A DNA stretch of 7,922 nucleotides from an uncultured Eubacteriales bacterium (GTDB lineage: Bacteria > Bacillota_A > Clostridia > Christensenellales > Aristaeellaceae): positions 1 through 7,922 of the forward strand of contig ONXY01000293.1 of NCBI GenBank assembly GCA_900321945.1. The letters run 5' to 3'. Shown here piece after piece: positions 1 through 6,314 of the stretch; within the stretch, counting starts at the first letter, position 1, and every line of letters starts with the position of its first letter. Made by a program: the position numbers and the translations under genes. The notes under the pieces were generated by a model that ran no database searches, was not told where the DNA came from, and worked only from the letters and a program-made list of their open reading frames with translations.

Positions 1-93
1 ATGAGCGGCAACTGCGCCAAGCATCAGCGCCAGCTGAGCGAGGCCATCAAGCGCGCCCGTGCCATCGCGCTGATGCCCTACACAGTGGAATAA
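1..93 (+). CDS. rpsR: 30S ribosomal protein S18, C-terminal part (5' truncated by window edge)
   Basis: The first 30 codons up to the TAA at 91-93 encode the conserved C-terminal end of ribosomal protein S18, a small-subunit protein that binds 16S rRNA next to S6. The visible signature is SGNCAKHQR followed by [14 protein letters not shown], which matches the GTxAKYQRxLxxAIKRARxIALLPY end of the family. The ATG at base 1 is almost certainly an internal methionine, in the position just after the RR of the usual family sequence, because S18 is normally about 70-100 residues. In most Bacillota this gene ends an rpsF-ssb-rpsR operon, which would lie to the left of the window. The terminator directly downstream agrees with an operon end. 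Confidence 0.93.
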   Translation: MSGNCAKHQRQLSEAIKRARAIALMPYTVE

Positions 94-106
94 GAAGATG
101 TTTCCG

Positions 107-136
107 ACCCCCGCCGGGCTTTCCGGCGGGGGTTTT
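107..136 (+). terminator. Intrinsic terminator after rpsR
   Basis: A perfect 10-bp GC-rich stem (108-117 pairing with 123-132, extendable by an A-T pair at 107/133) has a 5-base loop (GCTTT) and is followed by TTTT at 133-136. It starts 14 bases after the rpsR stop codon. It should end the ribosomal protein transcript and separate it from the cell-wall gene cluster. Confidence 0.93.
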
Positions 137-170
137 CGCGATGTTCCGGAACGGAAAAAAGACGCCGCGG

Positions 171-188
171 AACTTTTCATGAAATGTT
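171..188. promoter_or_regulatory. Near-perfect 18-bp palindrome upstream of the PBP promoter (candidate operator)
   Basis: The sequence AACTTTTCATGAAATGTT is an inverted repeat in which 8 of 9 base pairs match; only the T/T at 174/185 does not. Its core TTTCATGAAA is fully symmetric. It sits 21 bases upstream of the predicted -35 box, in the only AT-rich stretch of an otherwise GC-rich window. The symmetry and position suit a dimeric regulator, but no regulator is encoded here and I do not recognise the motif. An AT-rich UP-element role is an alternative. Confidence 0.4.
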
Positions 189-209
189 ACAATTATATTT
201 CGGAACGGT

Positions 210-238
210 TTGCATCCCGTCCGCTTCTGTGATAAAAT
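210..238 (+). promoter_or_regulatory. Sigma-A-type promoter for the PBP gene cluster
   Basis: A -35 box TTGCAT (210-215) is separated by 17 bases from a -10 box TAAAAT (233-238), close to the consensus TTGACA-17-TATAAT. Transcription would start near 245. That leaves a leader of roughly 33 bases before the GTG at 278 and makes the upstream in-frame GTG at 248 an unlikely start. This is the only good promoter seen ahead of the six + strand genes. A weaker alternative -10 (TATATT at 194-199) lacks a well-spaced -35 box. Confidence 0.65.
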
Positions 239-262
239 ATTTGAAATGTGACTGCTCGGCGG

Positions 263-273
263 AAAGGGGGGGG
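263..273 (+). promoter_or_regulatory. Ribosome binding site that sets the PBP start at GTG 278
   Basis: The purine run AAAGGGGGGGG lies directly upstream of the GTG at 278, with about 4-7 bases between the core and the codon. It resembles AGGAGG with one mismatch and is the only plausible Shine-Dalgarno sequence here. The longest reading frame opens with a GTG at 248, but the sequence before that codon is promoter with no ribosome binding site. Confidence 0.7.
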
Positions 274-277
274 AAGC

Positions 278-3082
278 GTGCCCGGGAAGAAGAAGCAGGA
301 GGAGCCGGAGGAGGAGTACTTCTTTGATCAGGAGTATGACGAGGGGTACGCGCCGGAGGTTCCGGATGAATACGAACCCGAGGACGCGGAACCCGACGAT
401 CCGCCGAAAGGCGCGCGGAAAGGCCCCCGGAAGAAAGAGAAAAGCGGAGGTCTTTTCCGGCCGAGCCTGAGGAAACCGAATTTCGTGCTCAGCGTGGCCG
501 TCGGCGTGGTCCGGGTCGTTCTGCTGCTGGCGCTGCTGGCCGGAGCCGCCGGGCTCGGCGCCCTGCTCGGCATCGCGAAGGGATATGTGGAAACCGCTCC
601 GGAGCTCGATCTGGCGGCGCTGGACGGACAGGCGCAGACCTCCTTCATTTTTGACTGCAACGGGAAGCTGATCACCGAGTACAAGGGTACGGAAAACCGG
701 GTGATGGTTTCCCTGGCGGCCATTCCGCAGAATCTCCGCAACGCCTTTGTGGCGGTGGAGGACGCCCGGTTTTATTCCCATAACGGAGTGGATCTGATCC
801 GGATCGGCGGAGCGTTTGTCAACAATCTGGTTTCCAGCGGAACCCAGGGCGGATCCACCATCACGCAGCAGCTGATCAAGAACACGCTGCTCAGCCCGGA
901 GCGGAGCTATAAGCGCAAAATCCAGGAAGCCTGGCTCGCGATGCAGCTCGAAGTGAAGTACACCAAGGATGAAATTCTGGAAAGCTATCTGAACACCATC
1001 TATCTCGGAGAGAACTATTACGGGGTCCAGGTGGCCGCGGAGGGGTATTTCGGCAAAAGCCTCGGGCAGCTTACGCTGCGGGAGTGCGCGATGCTTGCCG
1101 GGGCGACCAACAACCCCTATTATTACAACCCCCGCCGGAACCTTTATACCCGGAAGAGCGAAACGACGGACTACGCGGCCATTACCAACAACCGGACGGA
1201 CTACGTGCTGCGCTGCATGTATGAGAACCAGTTCATCACGCAGAGCCAGTATCAGGCCGCGCTGAACCCGGAGACGGCCTCCGTGCTGGAATCCTCCCCG
1301 AAGTCCGGGGACGGCATGTATCCCTATGCCCACTATGTGGAATACGCGGTGAACGAAGTGGTGGACATTCTCCTGGAACTCGGCGGGCTGGAAAACACGC
1401 CGGCGAACCGGGCCGGAATGGAAACAAAACTGCGCACGGGCGGATACCGGGTCAAGCTGGCGATTGATCCGGACATGCAGCAGGCCGTACAGGACACGCT
1501 GACGAACTGGAAAGACTATCCCGCCCTCCGGGATCCGGCGGACAAGGTATTCCGGAGCCGGAACTCGGACGGGACCTATACGGAAATTATCCAGCCCCAA
1601 GCTGCCTGCGCGGTTCTGGATTACAGGACCGGGGAGCTGAAGGCCATCGTGGGCAGCCGGTCGCCGGTGACCGCGAGAAAAACGCTGAACCGGGCGACCG
1701 ACATGAAAATGCCGGTCGGATCCGCGATCAAGCCCATCGCGGTGTACGCTCCCGCGCTGGAGCTGGGGGCCAGCCCGGCCAGCATCGCCTACAACATGCC
1801 TCTGCCCATCGCCGGGTGGAAGGACGCAAAGGGCAGCGACAGCTGGCCCACCAACTACGGCGGCGGGGGATATGTGGGGCCCGAAACACTGCGGGACGCG
1901 ATGAGCAAATCCCACAACACCGCGGCGGCCTATACGCTGCTGAACAAGGTCGGCGTGGAGCGCAGCGTGGACTTCCTGCACCGGATGGGCATTGACGACG
2001 GCCACATCGACGCGACGCCCTTCGGGCTTTCACTCGGTTCCTCAGGCATCACACCCCTGCAGATGACGGTCGCTTACGGCGTGCTGGCCAACGGCGGCGT
2101 GTATCAGGAACCGATTTCCGTTCTCGGCATTTCCGATTCCAACGGCGACGTGGTATGGGACGGACATCAGCATCAGGACAGGCGGAGGGTGTTCTCCGAC
2201 AGCACGAGCTGGATGATTGTGGATATGCTGAAGAGCGTAACCGCCTCCGGAACGGCCGGACAGGCGAGAATCAAGGGCCAGACCGTGGGCGGAAAGACAG
2301 GCACCAATTCCGACCAGAAAGGCGTTTTCTTCGCGGGGATAACAGGATACTACTCCTCGGCGCTGTGGGTCGGACACGACAATTATAAAGCCCTGAGTTC
2401 CAAATCCACGGGAAGCGGCATGGCCGCCCCGATCTGGGGGGCCTATATGCAGAAGCTCCATGCCGGCCTGCCGAACCGGGAGATTCTGGAGGGAAACGCA
2501 AAGGATTATCACGTTACCAGAGTGGAAACCTGCGCGGTCAGCGGACAGCTGGCAACGGAAGCCTGCAGGCACGACGCGATGGGATACGGCACAAAAACGG
2601 ATTACTGGGCGTCGGGAACCGAGCCGAAGGTCTACTGCCAGATGCACGTAAGCGAGACGGTCTGCGCGGAGACGGGAATGCTGGCGTCCCCCTGGTGCCC
2701 CAACGTGGTGCAGCGCGGCGTGATCACCATTCCCGCCGGACATCCGCTGTACGCGTTTATCGGAACGAAGTATCAGGACGTGCTGGCGGAATATCTGGGC
2801 ACGGCGGCGGCGTCCTCCGGCGTGATGTGCACCTATCACAACGCGGATACGCCGGCTTCCGGCGTGTCCGCGACCACGGCAGCGCTGATCGCGGACGCGC
2901 GGGTGCTGCTCTCCAGCGCGGAGGCGCTGATGCAGAGTCTTGATCCCGCCGGAGAGGCCTGGCGGGAGGTGAACGCCGCGGCGTCGGTTCTGGCCGGCGT
3001 GATCGCGAAAGAGGCGCCGACTCAGTCCGAGGTGGCGGCGGCCATGGCGAATCTGACCCAGGCCATGGCGGGAATCTATTAA
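278..3082 (+). CDS. Class A penicillin-binding protein (bifunctional peptidoglycan glycosyltransferase/D,D-transpeptidase), PBP1a type
   Basis: This 934-residue membrane-anchored enzyme polymerises lipid II and cross-links the stem peptides at the outer face of the cell membrane. Residues 1-68 are a cytoplasmic tail, first Glu/Asp/Tyr-rich and then Lys/Arg/Pro-rich. One membrane segment spans about 69-97. The GT51 glycosyltransferase domain shows EDARFYSHNGVD with the catalytic Glu161, GGSTITQQLIKN (from about 191) and ESYLN with Glu235. The transpeptidase domain has SAIK (nucleophile Ser482, Lys485), SHN (545-547) and KTGT (673-676). After it comes a region with six cysteines (752, 763, 787, 796, 807, 851), and a FIVAR-like helical repeat ends the protein (about 866-934). 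All catalytic residues are present. The start is GTG 278, chosen from the ribosome binding site and promoter position. It is first in an apparent operon, with an L,D-transpeptidase 22 bp downstream. Functional class is certain; the exact paralogue name is not. Confidence 0.96.
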   Translation: MPGKKKQEEPEEEYFFDQEYDEGYAPEVPDEYEPEDAEPDDPPKGARKGPRKKEKSGGLFRPSLRKPNFVLSVAVGVVRVVLLLALLAGAAGLGALLGIAKGYVETAPELDLAALDGQAQTSFIFDCNGKLITEYKGTENRVMVSLAAIPQNLRNAFVAVEDARFYSHNGVDLIRIGGAFVNNLVSSGTQGGSTITQQLIKNTLLSPERSYKRKIQEAWLAMQLEVKYTKDEILESYLNTIYLGENYYGVQVAAEGYFGKSLGQLTLRECAMLAGATNNPYYYNPRRNLYTRKSETTDYAAITNNRTDYVLRCMYENQFITQSQYQAALNPETASVLESSPKSGDGMYPYAHYVEYAVNEVVDILLELGGLENTPANRAGMETKLRTGGYRVKLAIDPDMQQAVQDTLTNWKDYPALRDPADKVFRSRNSDGTYTEIIQPQAACAVLDYRTGELKAIVGSRSPVTARKTLNRATDMKMPVGSAIKPIAVYAPALELGASPASIAYNMPLPIAGWKDAKGSDSWPTNYGGGGYVGPETLRDAMSKSHNTAAAYTLLNKVGVERSVDFLHRMGIDDGHIDATPFGLSLGSSGITPLQMTVAYGVLANGGVYQEPISVLGISDSNGDVVWDGHQHQDRRRVFSDSTSWMIVDMLKSVTASGTAGQARIKGQTVGGKTGTNSDQKGVFFAGITGYYSSALWVGHDNYKALSSKSTGSGMAAPIWGAYMQKLHAGLPNREILEGNAKDYHVTRVETCAVSGQLATEACRHDAMGYGTKTDYWASGTEPKVYCQMHVSETVCAETGMLASPWCPNVVQRGVITIPAGHPLYAFIGTKYQDVLAEYLGTAAASSGVMCTYHNADTPASGVSATTAALIADARVLLSSAEALMQSLDPAGEAWREVNAAASVLAGVIAKEAPTQSEVAAAMANLTQAMAGIY

Positions 3083-3104
3083 CGGAAAGGAGGGGCCGGA
3101 CGGA

Positions 3105-4346
3105 ATGAAAAAACGGACGCTCCGGGCGCTGGCGCTGATCCTTGTTCTGCAGACGCTTTTCGGAATACCGGGAATCTGCGCGGCGCAGGAAAGTCCGCAG
3201 GATGAAATCCTTATGCGCGACCTTGTGGAAACAGGGCCCGGATGGACGACGGGTCCCGGCCGCCCCTATACCCCTTCATACTCCAGCCCCTTCGAGGGGA
3301 AGGACGAAAGCCTGAATTACTGGACGCTGCCCATGGACATCCACAACGAGGAAGCGGTCTGGAAGGTTCTGACATCCCCGATTACGGTGATCGACAACGG
3401 GAAGGGAGAACGGGCGCAGATCATACTGCGCACCGGACCGTCCAGGGAGAGCGAAGGGATCGGCTCGGTCACATGCGAAACCCAGGGCGTACACGTGCTG
3501 GAGCGGGGCGAAGAGTGGAGCCTGGTGGAATGCTATTCCTCCTCTTTTCACGACTCGGCCGTTCTGAACTGGAACGCGCTGGTTCAGGGCTACGTTCCGA
3601 CGGAATACCTGAAGGAAATCACCCCAAGCCAGGAAATGGGCATGGTGATCGACAAGCTGACGCAGCGCCTGTACCTGTTCCGGGAAGGACGCCTTTATTC
3701 CACGCTGCTGGTTTCCACCGGGCTGAGCAGCGAAAAGCAGCCCTATAACGAGACGCGGAGCGGGGAGTTCCTGCTGGTCAGCAAGGTGGGGACTTTCAGC
3801 TCGGACGATCTGAGATGCCCTCTGGCGATCCGGTTCAACCGGGGAGACCTGCTTCATGAGGTACCCTATCTGGTCAACGCGGACGGAACCACGAACTATA
3901 AGGTTACGGAGTCCAAACTGGGAACAAAGGCCAGCCACGGCTGTATACGGGTTCAGCGGAAAAGAACGCCGGAAGGCGTCAGCATGGGATGGCTGTGGAA
4001 CAATTACGAAAAGAACACCCGCATCCTGATCTGGGAGGACTGGCAGGGACGGCAGATCGAGATTCCGCCGGACGATTATGTGCTCTACTATAATCCCAAC
4101 AAGGGAAAGCATTATCACAGCAGGGAAACCTGCAACTCCACCCGGGAAGGAATCGTACTGAAGCCCTTCGCGTACGGGGATCTGGACAACAGGCGCTTTT
4201 CCAGGCTGACGCGGTGCGAATTCTGCGCGCCGCCGCTGCGGAGGGCGGAAATTGAGAAGATCAACTCGGACTATGCCTGGGGGGCGGATCACGACCCCGT
4301 CATGACCGAGGCGCGGAAAAACTGCCCGCAGACGCAGAAAAAATAA
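3105..4346 (+). CDS. Exported L,D-transpeptidase: SH3b-like domain, YkuD catalytic domain, C-terminal Cys/His module
   Basis: This 413-residue secreted or membrane-tethered enzyme probably forms 3-3 cross-links in peptidoglycan using a cysteine nucleophile, or attaches other groups to the stem peptide. Residues 1-27 look like a signal peptide (MKKRTLRA, hydrophobic core, ICA/AQ cleavage). Residues about 95-170 resemble an SH3b wall-binding domain (RAQIILRTGPSRE through QGYVPTEYL). The YkuD domain runs from about 178 (MVIDKLTQRLYLF) to about 310 and has SHGCIRV with His278, Cys280 and Arg282; the upstream His251 may be the other conserved histidine. The gap of 25 residues between His251 and Ser277 is longer than the usual 14-17. 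A C-terminal module follows (about 328-385): YYNPNKGKHYH, Cys343, then CEFC (Cys371, Cys374), resembling a small metal-binding fold. A strong AAAGGAGGGG site precedes the ATG. The gene follows the PBP by 22 bp, which supports a shared wall-building role. Confidence 0.93.
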   Translation: MKKRTLRALALILVLQTLFGIPGICAAQESPQDEILMRDLVETGPGWTTGPGRPYTPSYSSPFEGKDESLNYWTLPMDIHNEEAVWKVLTSPITVIDNGKGERAQIILRTGPSRESEGIGSVTCETQGVHVLERGEEWSLVECYSSSFHDSAVLNWNALVQGYVPTEYLKEITPSQEMGMVIDKLTQRLYLFREGRLYSTLLVSTGLSSEKQPYNETRSGEFLLVSKVGTFSSDDLRCPLAIRFNRGDLLHEVPYLVNADGTTNYKVTESKLGTKASHGCIRVQRKRTPEGVSMGWLWNNYEKNTRILIWEDWQGRQIEIPPDDYVLYYNPNKGKHYHSRETCNSTREGIVLKPFAYGDLDNRRFSRLTRCEFCAPPLRRAEIEKINSDYAWGADHDPVMTEARKNCPQTQKK

Positions 4347-4347
4347 C

Positions 4348-4353
4348 AGGCGG
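4348..4353 (+). promoter_or_regulatory. Ribosome binding site of the CvpA-family gene
   Basis: AGGCGG, one mismatch from AGGAGG, lies 8 bases before the ATG at 4362. A second purine block, AAGGA at 4356-4360, is only one base from the ATG, which is too close to act normally. The upstream AGGCGG is therefore the likelier site, and translation may be weaker than for the neighbours. Confidence 0.5.
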
Positions 4354-4361
4354 TTAAGGAA

Positions 4362-5048
4362 ATGAACATTGTTGACATGGCGGTGCTGATTCTTCTCGGA
4401 ATCAGCGTTCTGATCGGAATGTACAGAGGGTTCATCGCCTCTGTGGCGTCCCTGGGGGGATGCTTTCTGTCCCTGGGGATCAGCGCGTGGATGACGCCGA
4501 AACTGGCGGCGTGGGTGCAGAGCAATTCAGGAATGATGGAGTACCTGAGATCCGTGATCAAAACGCGGATCGGGGATCTGAACCCGGCGGGCGGCGGCGC
4601 GGCGGGGCTGCAGCTTCCCGGCCCGCTGAAAATCCTGCTGCAGGAAAACATGCAGAAACAGGTTTTCGGAAACGCGGATCCGGGATACTATGTCAGCCAG
4701 ACGATTATCAGCGCGATTCTGAGCGTGCTGTGCTATCTGGCCTGCTTCCTCGTCTGCCTGCTTGTGCTGCACCTGGTGATCAACTTTCTGAAGGAAGTTT
4801 TCAAGTTTCCCGTTCTGAAGCAGCTGAACGCGGTGATGGGAGGAGTGTTCGGACTGCTGCGCGGCGTTCTGCTCTGCTTCCTGGCGTTCGCGCTGCTGCC
4901 GCTGATTCAGACGATGGTGGAAATCCCGGGAATGGATCAGATGATATCGGGAAGCACGCTGGCGCCGCTGTTCAACTGGAACGATCTGGTCGTGCTGATC
5001 ATGCGAAGCGGGCAGAAGGGGCTGCAGGTCCTGACGGGGAAACCCTGA
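4362..5048 (+). CDS. CvpA-family integral membrane protein
   Basis: This is a 228-residue membrane protein with the layout of the CvpA (colicin V production) family. It opens with VDMAVLILLGISVLIGMYRGFI, the typical N-terminal family pattern of an Asp followed by a hydrophobic stretch and a G-x-x-R-G turn. Four membrane segments are visible: about 4-20, 25-45, 110-141 (long, possibly with a bend) and 160-185. A poorly hydrophobic loop lies between the second and third, and an amphipathic tail ends the protein. CvpA homologues are widespread and have been linked to colicin V export and envelope homeostasis, but the biochemical role is unresolved. It begins 15 bp after the L,D-transpeptidase stop, so a role linked to the cell envelope is a reasonable inference only. 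Length fits the family. Confidence 0.82.
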   Translation: MNIVDMAVLILLGISVLIGMYRGFIASVASLGGCFLSLGISAWMTPKLAAWVQSNSGMMEYLRSVIKTRIGDLNPAGGGAAGLQLPGPLKILLQENMQKQVFGNADPGYYVSQTIISAILSVLCYLACFLVCLLVLHLVINFLKEVFKFPVLKQLNAVMGGVFGLLRGVLLCFLAFALLPLIQTMVEIPGMDQMISGSTLAPLFNWNDLVVLIMRSGQKGLQVLTGKP

Positions 5049-5081
5049 TTCCGCGGGTCAGCGGCCGGAAATGGAGGAATT

Positions 5082-5945
5082 ATGGAAAGATATGATATCG
5101 CAGTAATCGGTACGGGCCCCGCGGGGATGGAAGCGGCGGTCACCGCGACCATCCGGAACCGGAAAGTGGTTCTGATCGGGCCGAAGGAGGGGAGCCCGAA
5201 GGTTTCCCGGGCGCAGGAAATCCAGAACTACCTGGGCTTTCCCGCGGTCAGGGGGGAGGACCTGGCCCGGGCCTTCCGCGCGCATCTGGATCAGCTGGGC
5301 ATCAAGGTCACGGAGGAGCGGGTCAGCGCGGTCTACGCCATGGGGGATTATTTCGCCCTGCAGGCGGGCGACGGCATGCTGGAGGCGTCCGCGGTGATTC
5401 TGGCCACGGGCGTGGTGCCGGGGAAACCGCTGCCGGGCGAGGAGGAAATGCTCGGGCGCGGCGTCAGCTACTGCGCCACATGCGACGCGGCTCTCGTACG
5501 CGGAAAGGAAACGGCCGTGATCGGGTACAGCCCGCGCGAGGAACGGGAGGCGGCGTTCCTCAGCGAGATCTGCTCCGCGGTCACCTACTTTCCCATGTAT
5601 CCCGGGACGCCCGAACTGCCTGAAAAGGTGCGGATCATCCGGGAGAAAGCGGCCGCGCTGGAGCGGGCGGACGGAAGAATGCTGGTCAGAACCGCGGAGG
5701 GAGCCTATCCGGCGGACGCGGTGTTCGTCCTCCGCGACGCCGTGGCGCCCGGGCAGCTGGTGCCGGGCCTGGAGACGGACGGCGCGCACGTGAAAGTCGG
5801 CAGAAGAATGGAGACCAGCCTGCCGGGCTGCTTTGCCTGCGGAGATCTGACAGGGCTTCCCTATCAGTATATCAAGGCGGCGGGGGAGGGCAATGTCGCC
5901 GCTCTCAGCGCCGTCGGCTACCTGGATCAGTTAAAACGGAAATAA
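5082..5945 (+). CDS. Thioredoxin-reductase-like FAD protein lacking the NADPH motifs (candidate ferredoxin-dependent thioredoxin reductase)
   Basis: This 287-residue cytoplasmic flavoprotein has thioredoxin reductase architecture. The FAD-binding GTGPAG motif (10-15), the redox-active CATC (Cys131, Cys134) followed by Asp135, and the C-terminal FAD motif CFACGDLTG (250-258) with the PYQYIKAAGEGNVAA stretch are all intact. The pyridine nucleotide domain is different. Where NADPH-dependent enzymes have GGGxSA, this protein reads VIGYSPREER (146-155). Where they have HRRxxFR, it reads YFPMYPGTPEL. Length is somewhat below the usual 305-320, mostly because this middle domain is short. Ferredoxin-linked flavin thioredoxin reductases (FFTR, described from Clostridium) and the related DTR type also lack these motifs, so reduced ferredoxin is a plausible donor; that is inference. 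TGGAGGAA lies 4 bases before the ATG. The thioredoxin gene follows after 17 bp and is the obvious partner. Confidence 0.88.
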   Translation: MERYDIAVIGTGPAGMEAAVTATIRNRKVVLIGPKEGSPKVSRAQEIQNYLGFPAVRGEDLARAFRAHLDQLGIKVTEERVSAVYAMGDYFALQAGDGMLEASAVILATGVVPGKPLPGEEEMLGRGVSYCATCDAALVRGKETAVIGYSPREEREAAFLSEICSAVTYFPMYPGTPELPEKVRIIREKAAALERADGRMLVRTAEGAYPADAVFVLRDAVAPGQLVPGLETDGAHVKVGRRMETSLPGCFACGDLTGLPYQYIKAAGEGNVAALSAVGYLDQLKRK

Positions 5946-5962
5946 GAAAGGAGAAACGGGAA

Positions 5963-6277
5963 ATGGTTAAGAAAATCAACGCGCAGGAATTTGTGAACGA
6001 GGCGAAGAAGGCGGACGCGGCGGTGGTGGATTTCAACGCCGTCTGGTGCGGCCCCTGCAGGATGCTCGCGCCGGTGCTGGAGGCAGTGAGCGAGGAACTG
6101 GGGGACAGAGTCTCCTTCTACAGCGTGGACGTGGACGAGTGCCCGGAACTGGCCGCCGAATACCGCGTGCAGAGCGTGCCCTGCCTGGTGCTGATGAAGA
6201 AGGGCGTTTTCGCGGATCAGTCCATCGGCTTCAAACCGCAGGCTGCCGTCAGCGCGTGGGTCAAGGGAAACCTGTAA
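5963..6277 (+). CDS. trxA: Thioredoxin with atypical extra cysteines
   Basis: This 104-residue single-domain thioredoxin is a cytoplasmic dithiol carrier that reduces protein disulfides. It has the standard WCGPC active site (Trp28, Cys29, Cys32) and the buried Asp23 in VVDFNAVWCGPC. The cis-proline is Pro73 in QSVPCL, and the VDVDE strand is present. Three departures from the canonical sequence stand out. Asn25 replaces the usual Trp of FWA. Cys60 sits in DECPELA, where Asn is usual (DENPELA). Cys74 directly follows the cis-proline, where Thr is usual, and so lies close to the active site in the fold. The length is normal. An AGGAG site (5949-5953) is 9 bases before the ATG. The gene directly follows the reductase-like flavoprotein, which suggests a dedicated pair transcribed together. 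Confidence 0.94.
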   Translation: MVKKINAQEFVNEAKKADAAVVDFNAVWCGPCRMLAPVLEAVSEELGDRVSFYSVDVDECPELAAEYRVQSVPCLVLMKKGVFADQSIGFKPQAAVSAWVKGNL

Positions 6278-6314
6278 GCGAAGCGGACCGCGGAGCGGAA
6301 CGGAGGGAAAGACA

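Noticed and set aside
147..208. Direct repeat CGGAACGG at 147-154 and 201-208 on either side of the palindrome.
   Set aside because: Eight-base repeats of this kind are expected by chance in GC-rich sequence, and CCGGAA/CGGAAC-like words recur throughout the window.
47..2005. A 652-codon open frame on the - strand opposite the PBP gene.
   Set aside because: It runs through the rpsR terminator and the promoter region and lies antisense to an unmistakable PBP. Its translation shows no recognisable domain, and it is rich in Arg, Gly, His and Pro, as expected from GC-rich antisense frames with few stops.
3276..4292. A 338-codon open frame on the - strand opposite the L,D-transpeptidase gene.
   Set aside because: Antisense shadow of a clear YkuD-domain gene, with no motif and no supporting ribosome binding site.
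5049..5070. Possible small hairpin (TTCCG ... CGGAA) between the CvpA-family gene and the reductase gene.
   Set aside because: The stem is only 5 bp with a 12-base loop and has no T-tract, so it is neither a convincing terminator nor a processing site.
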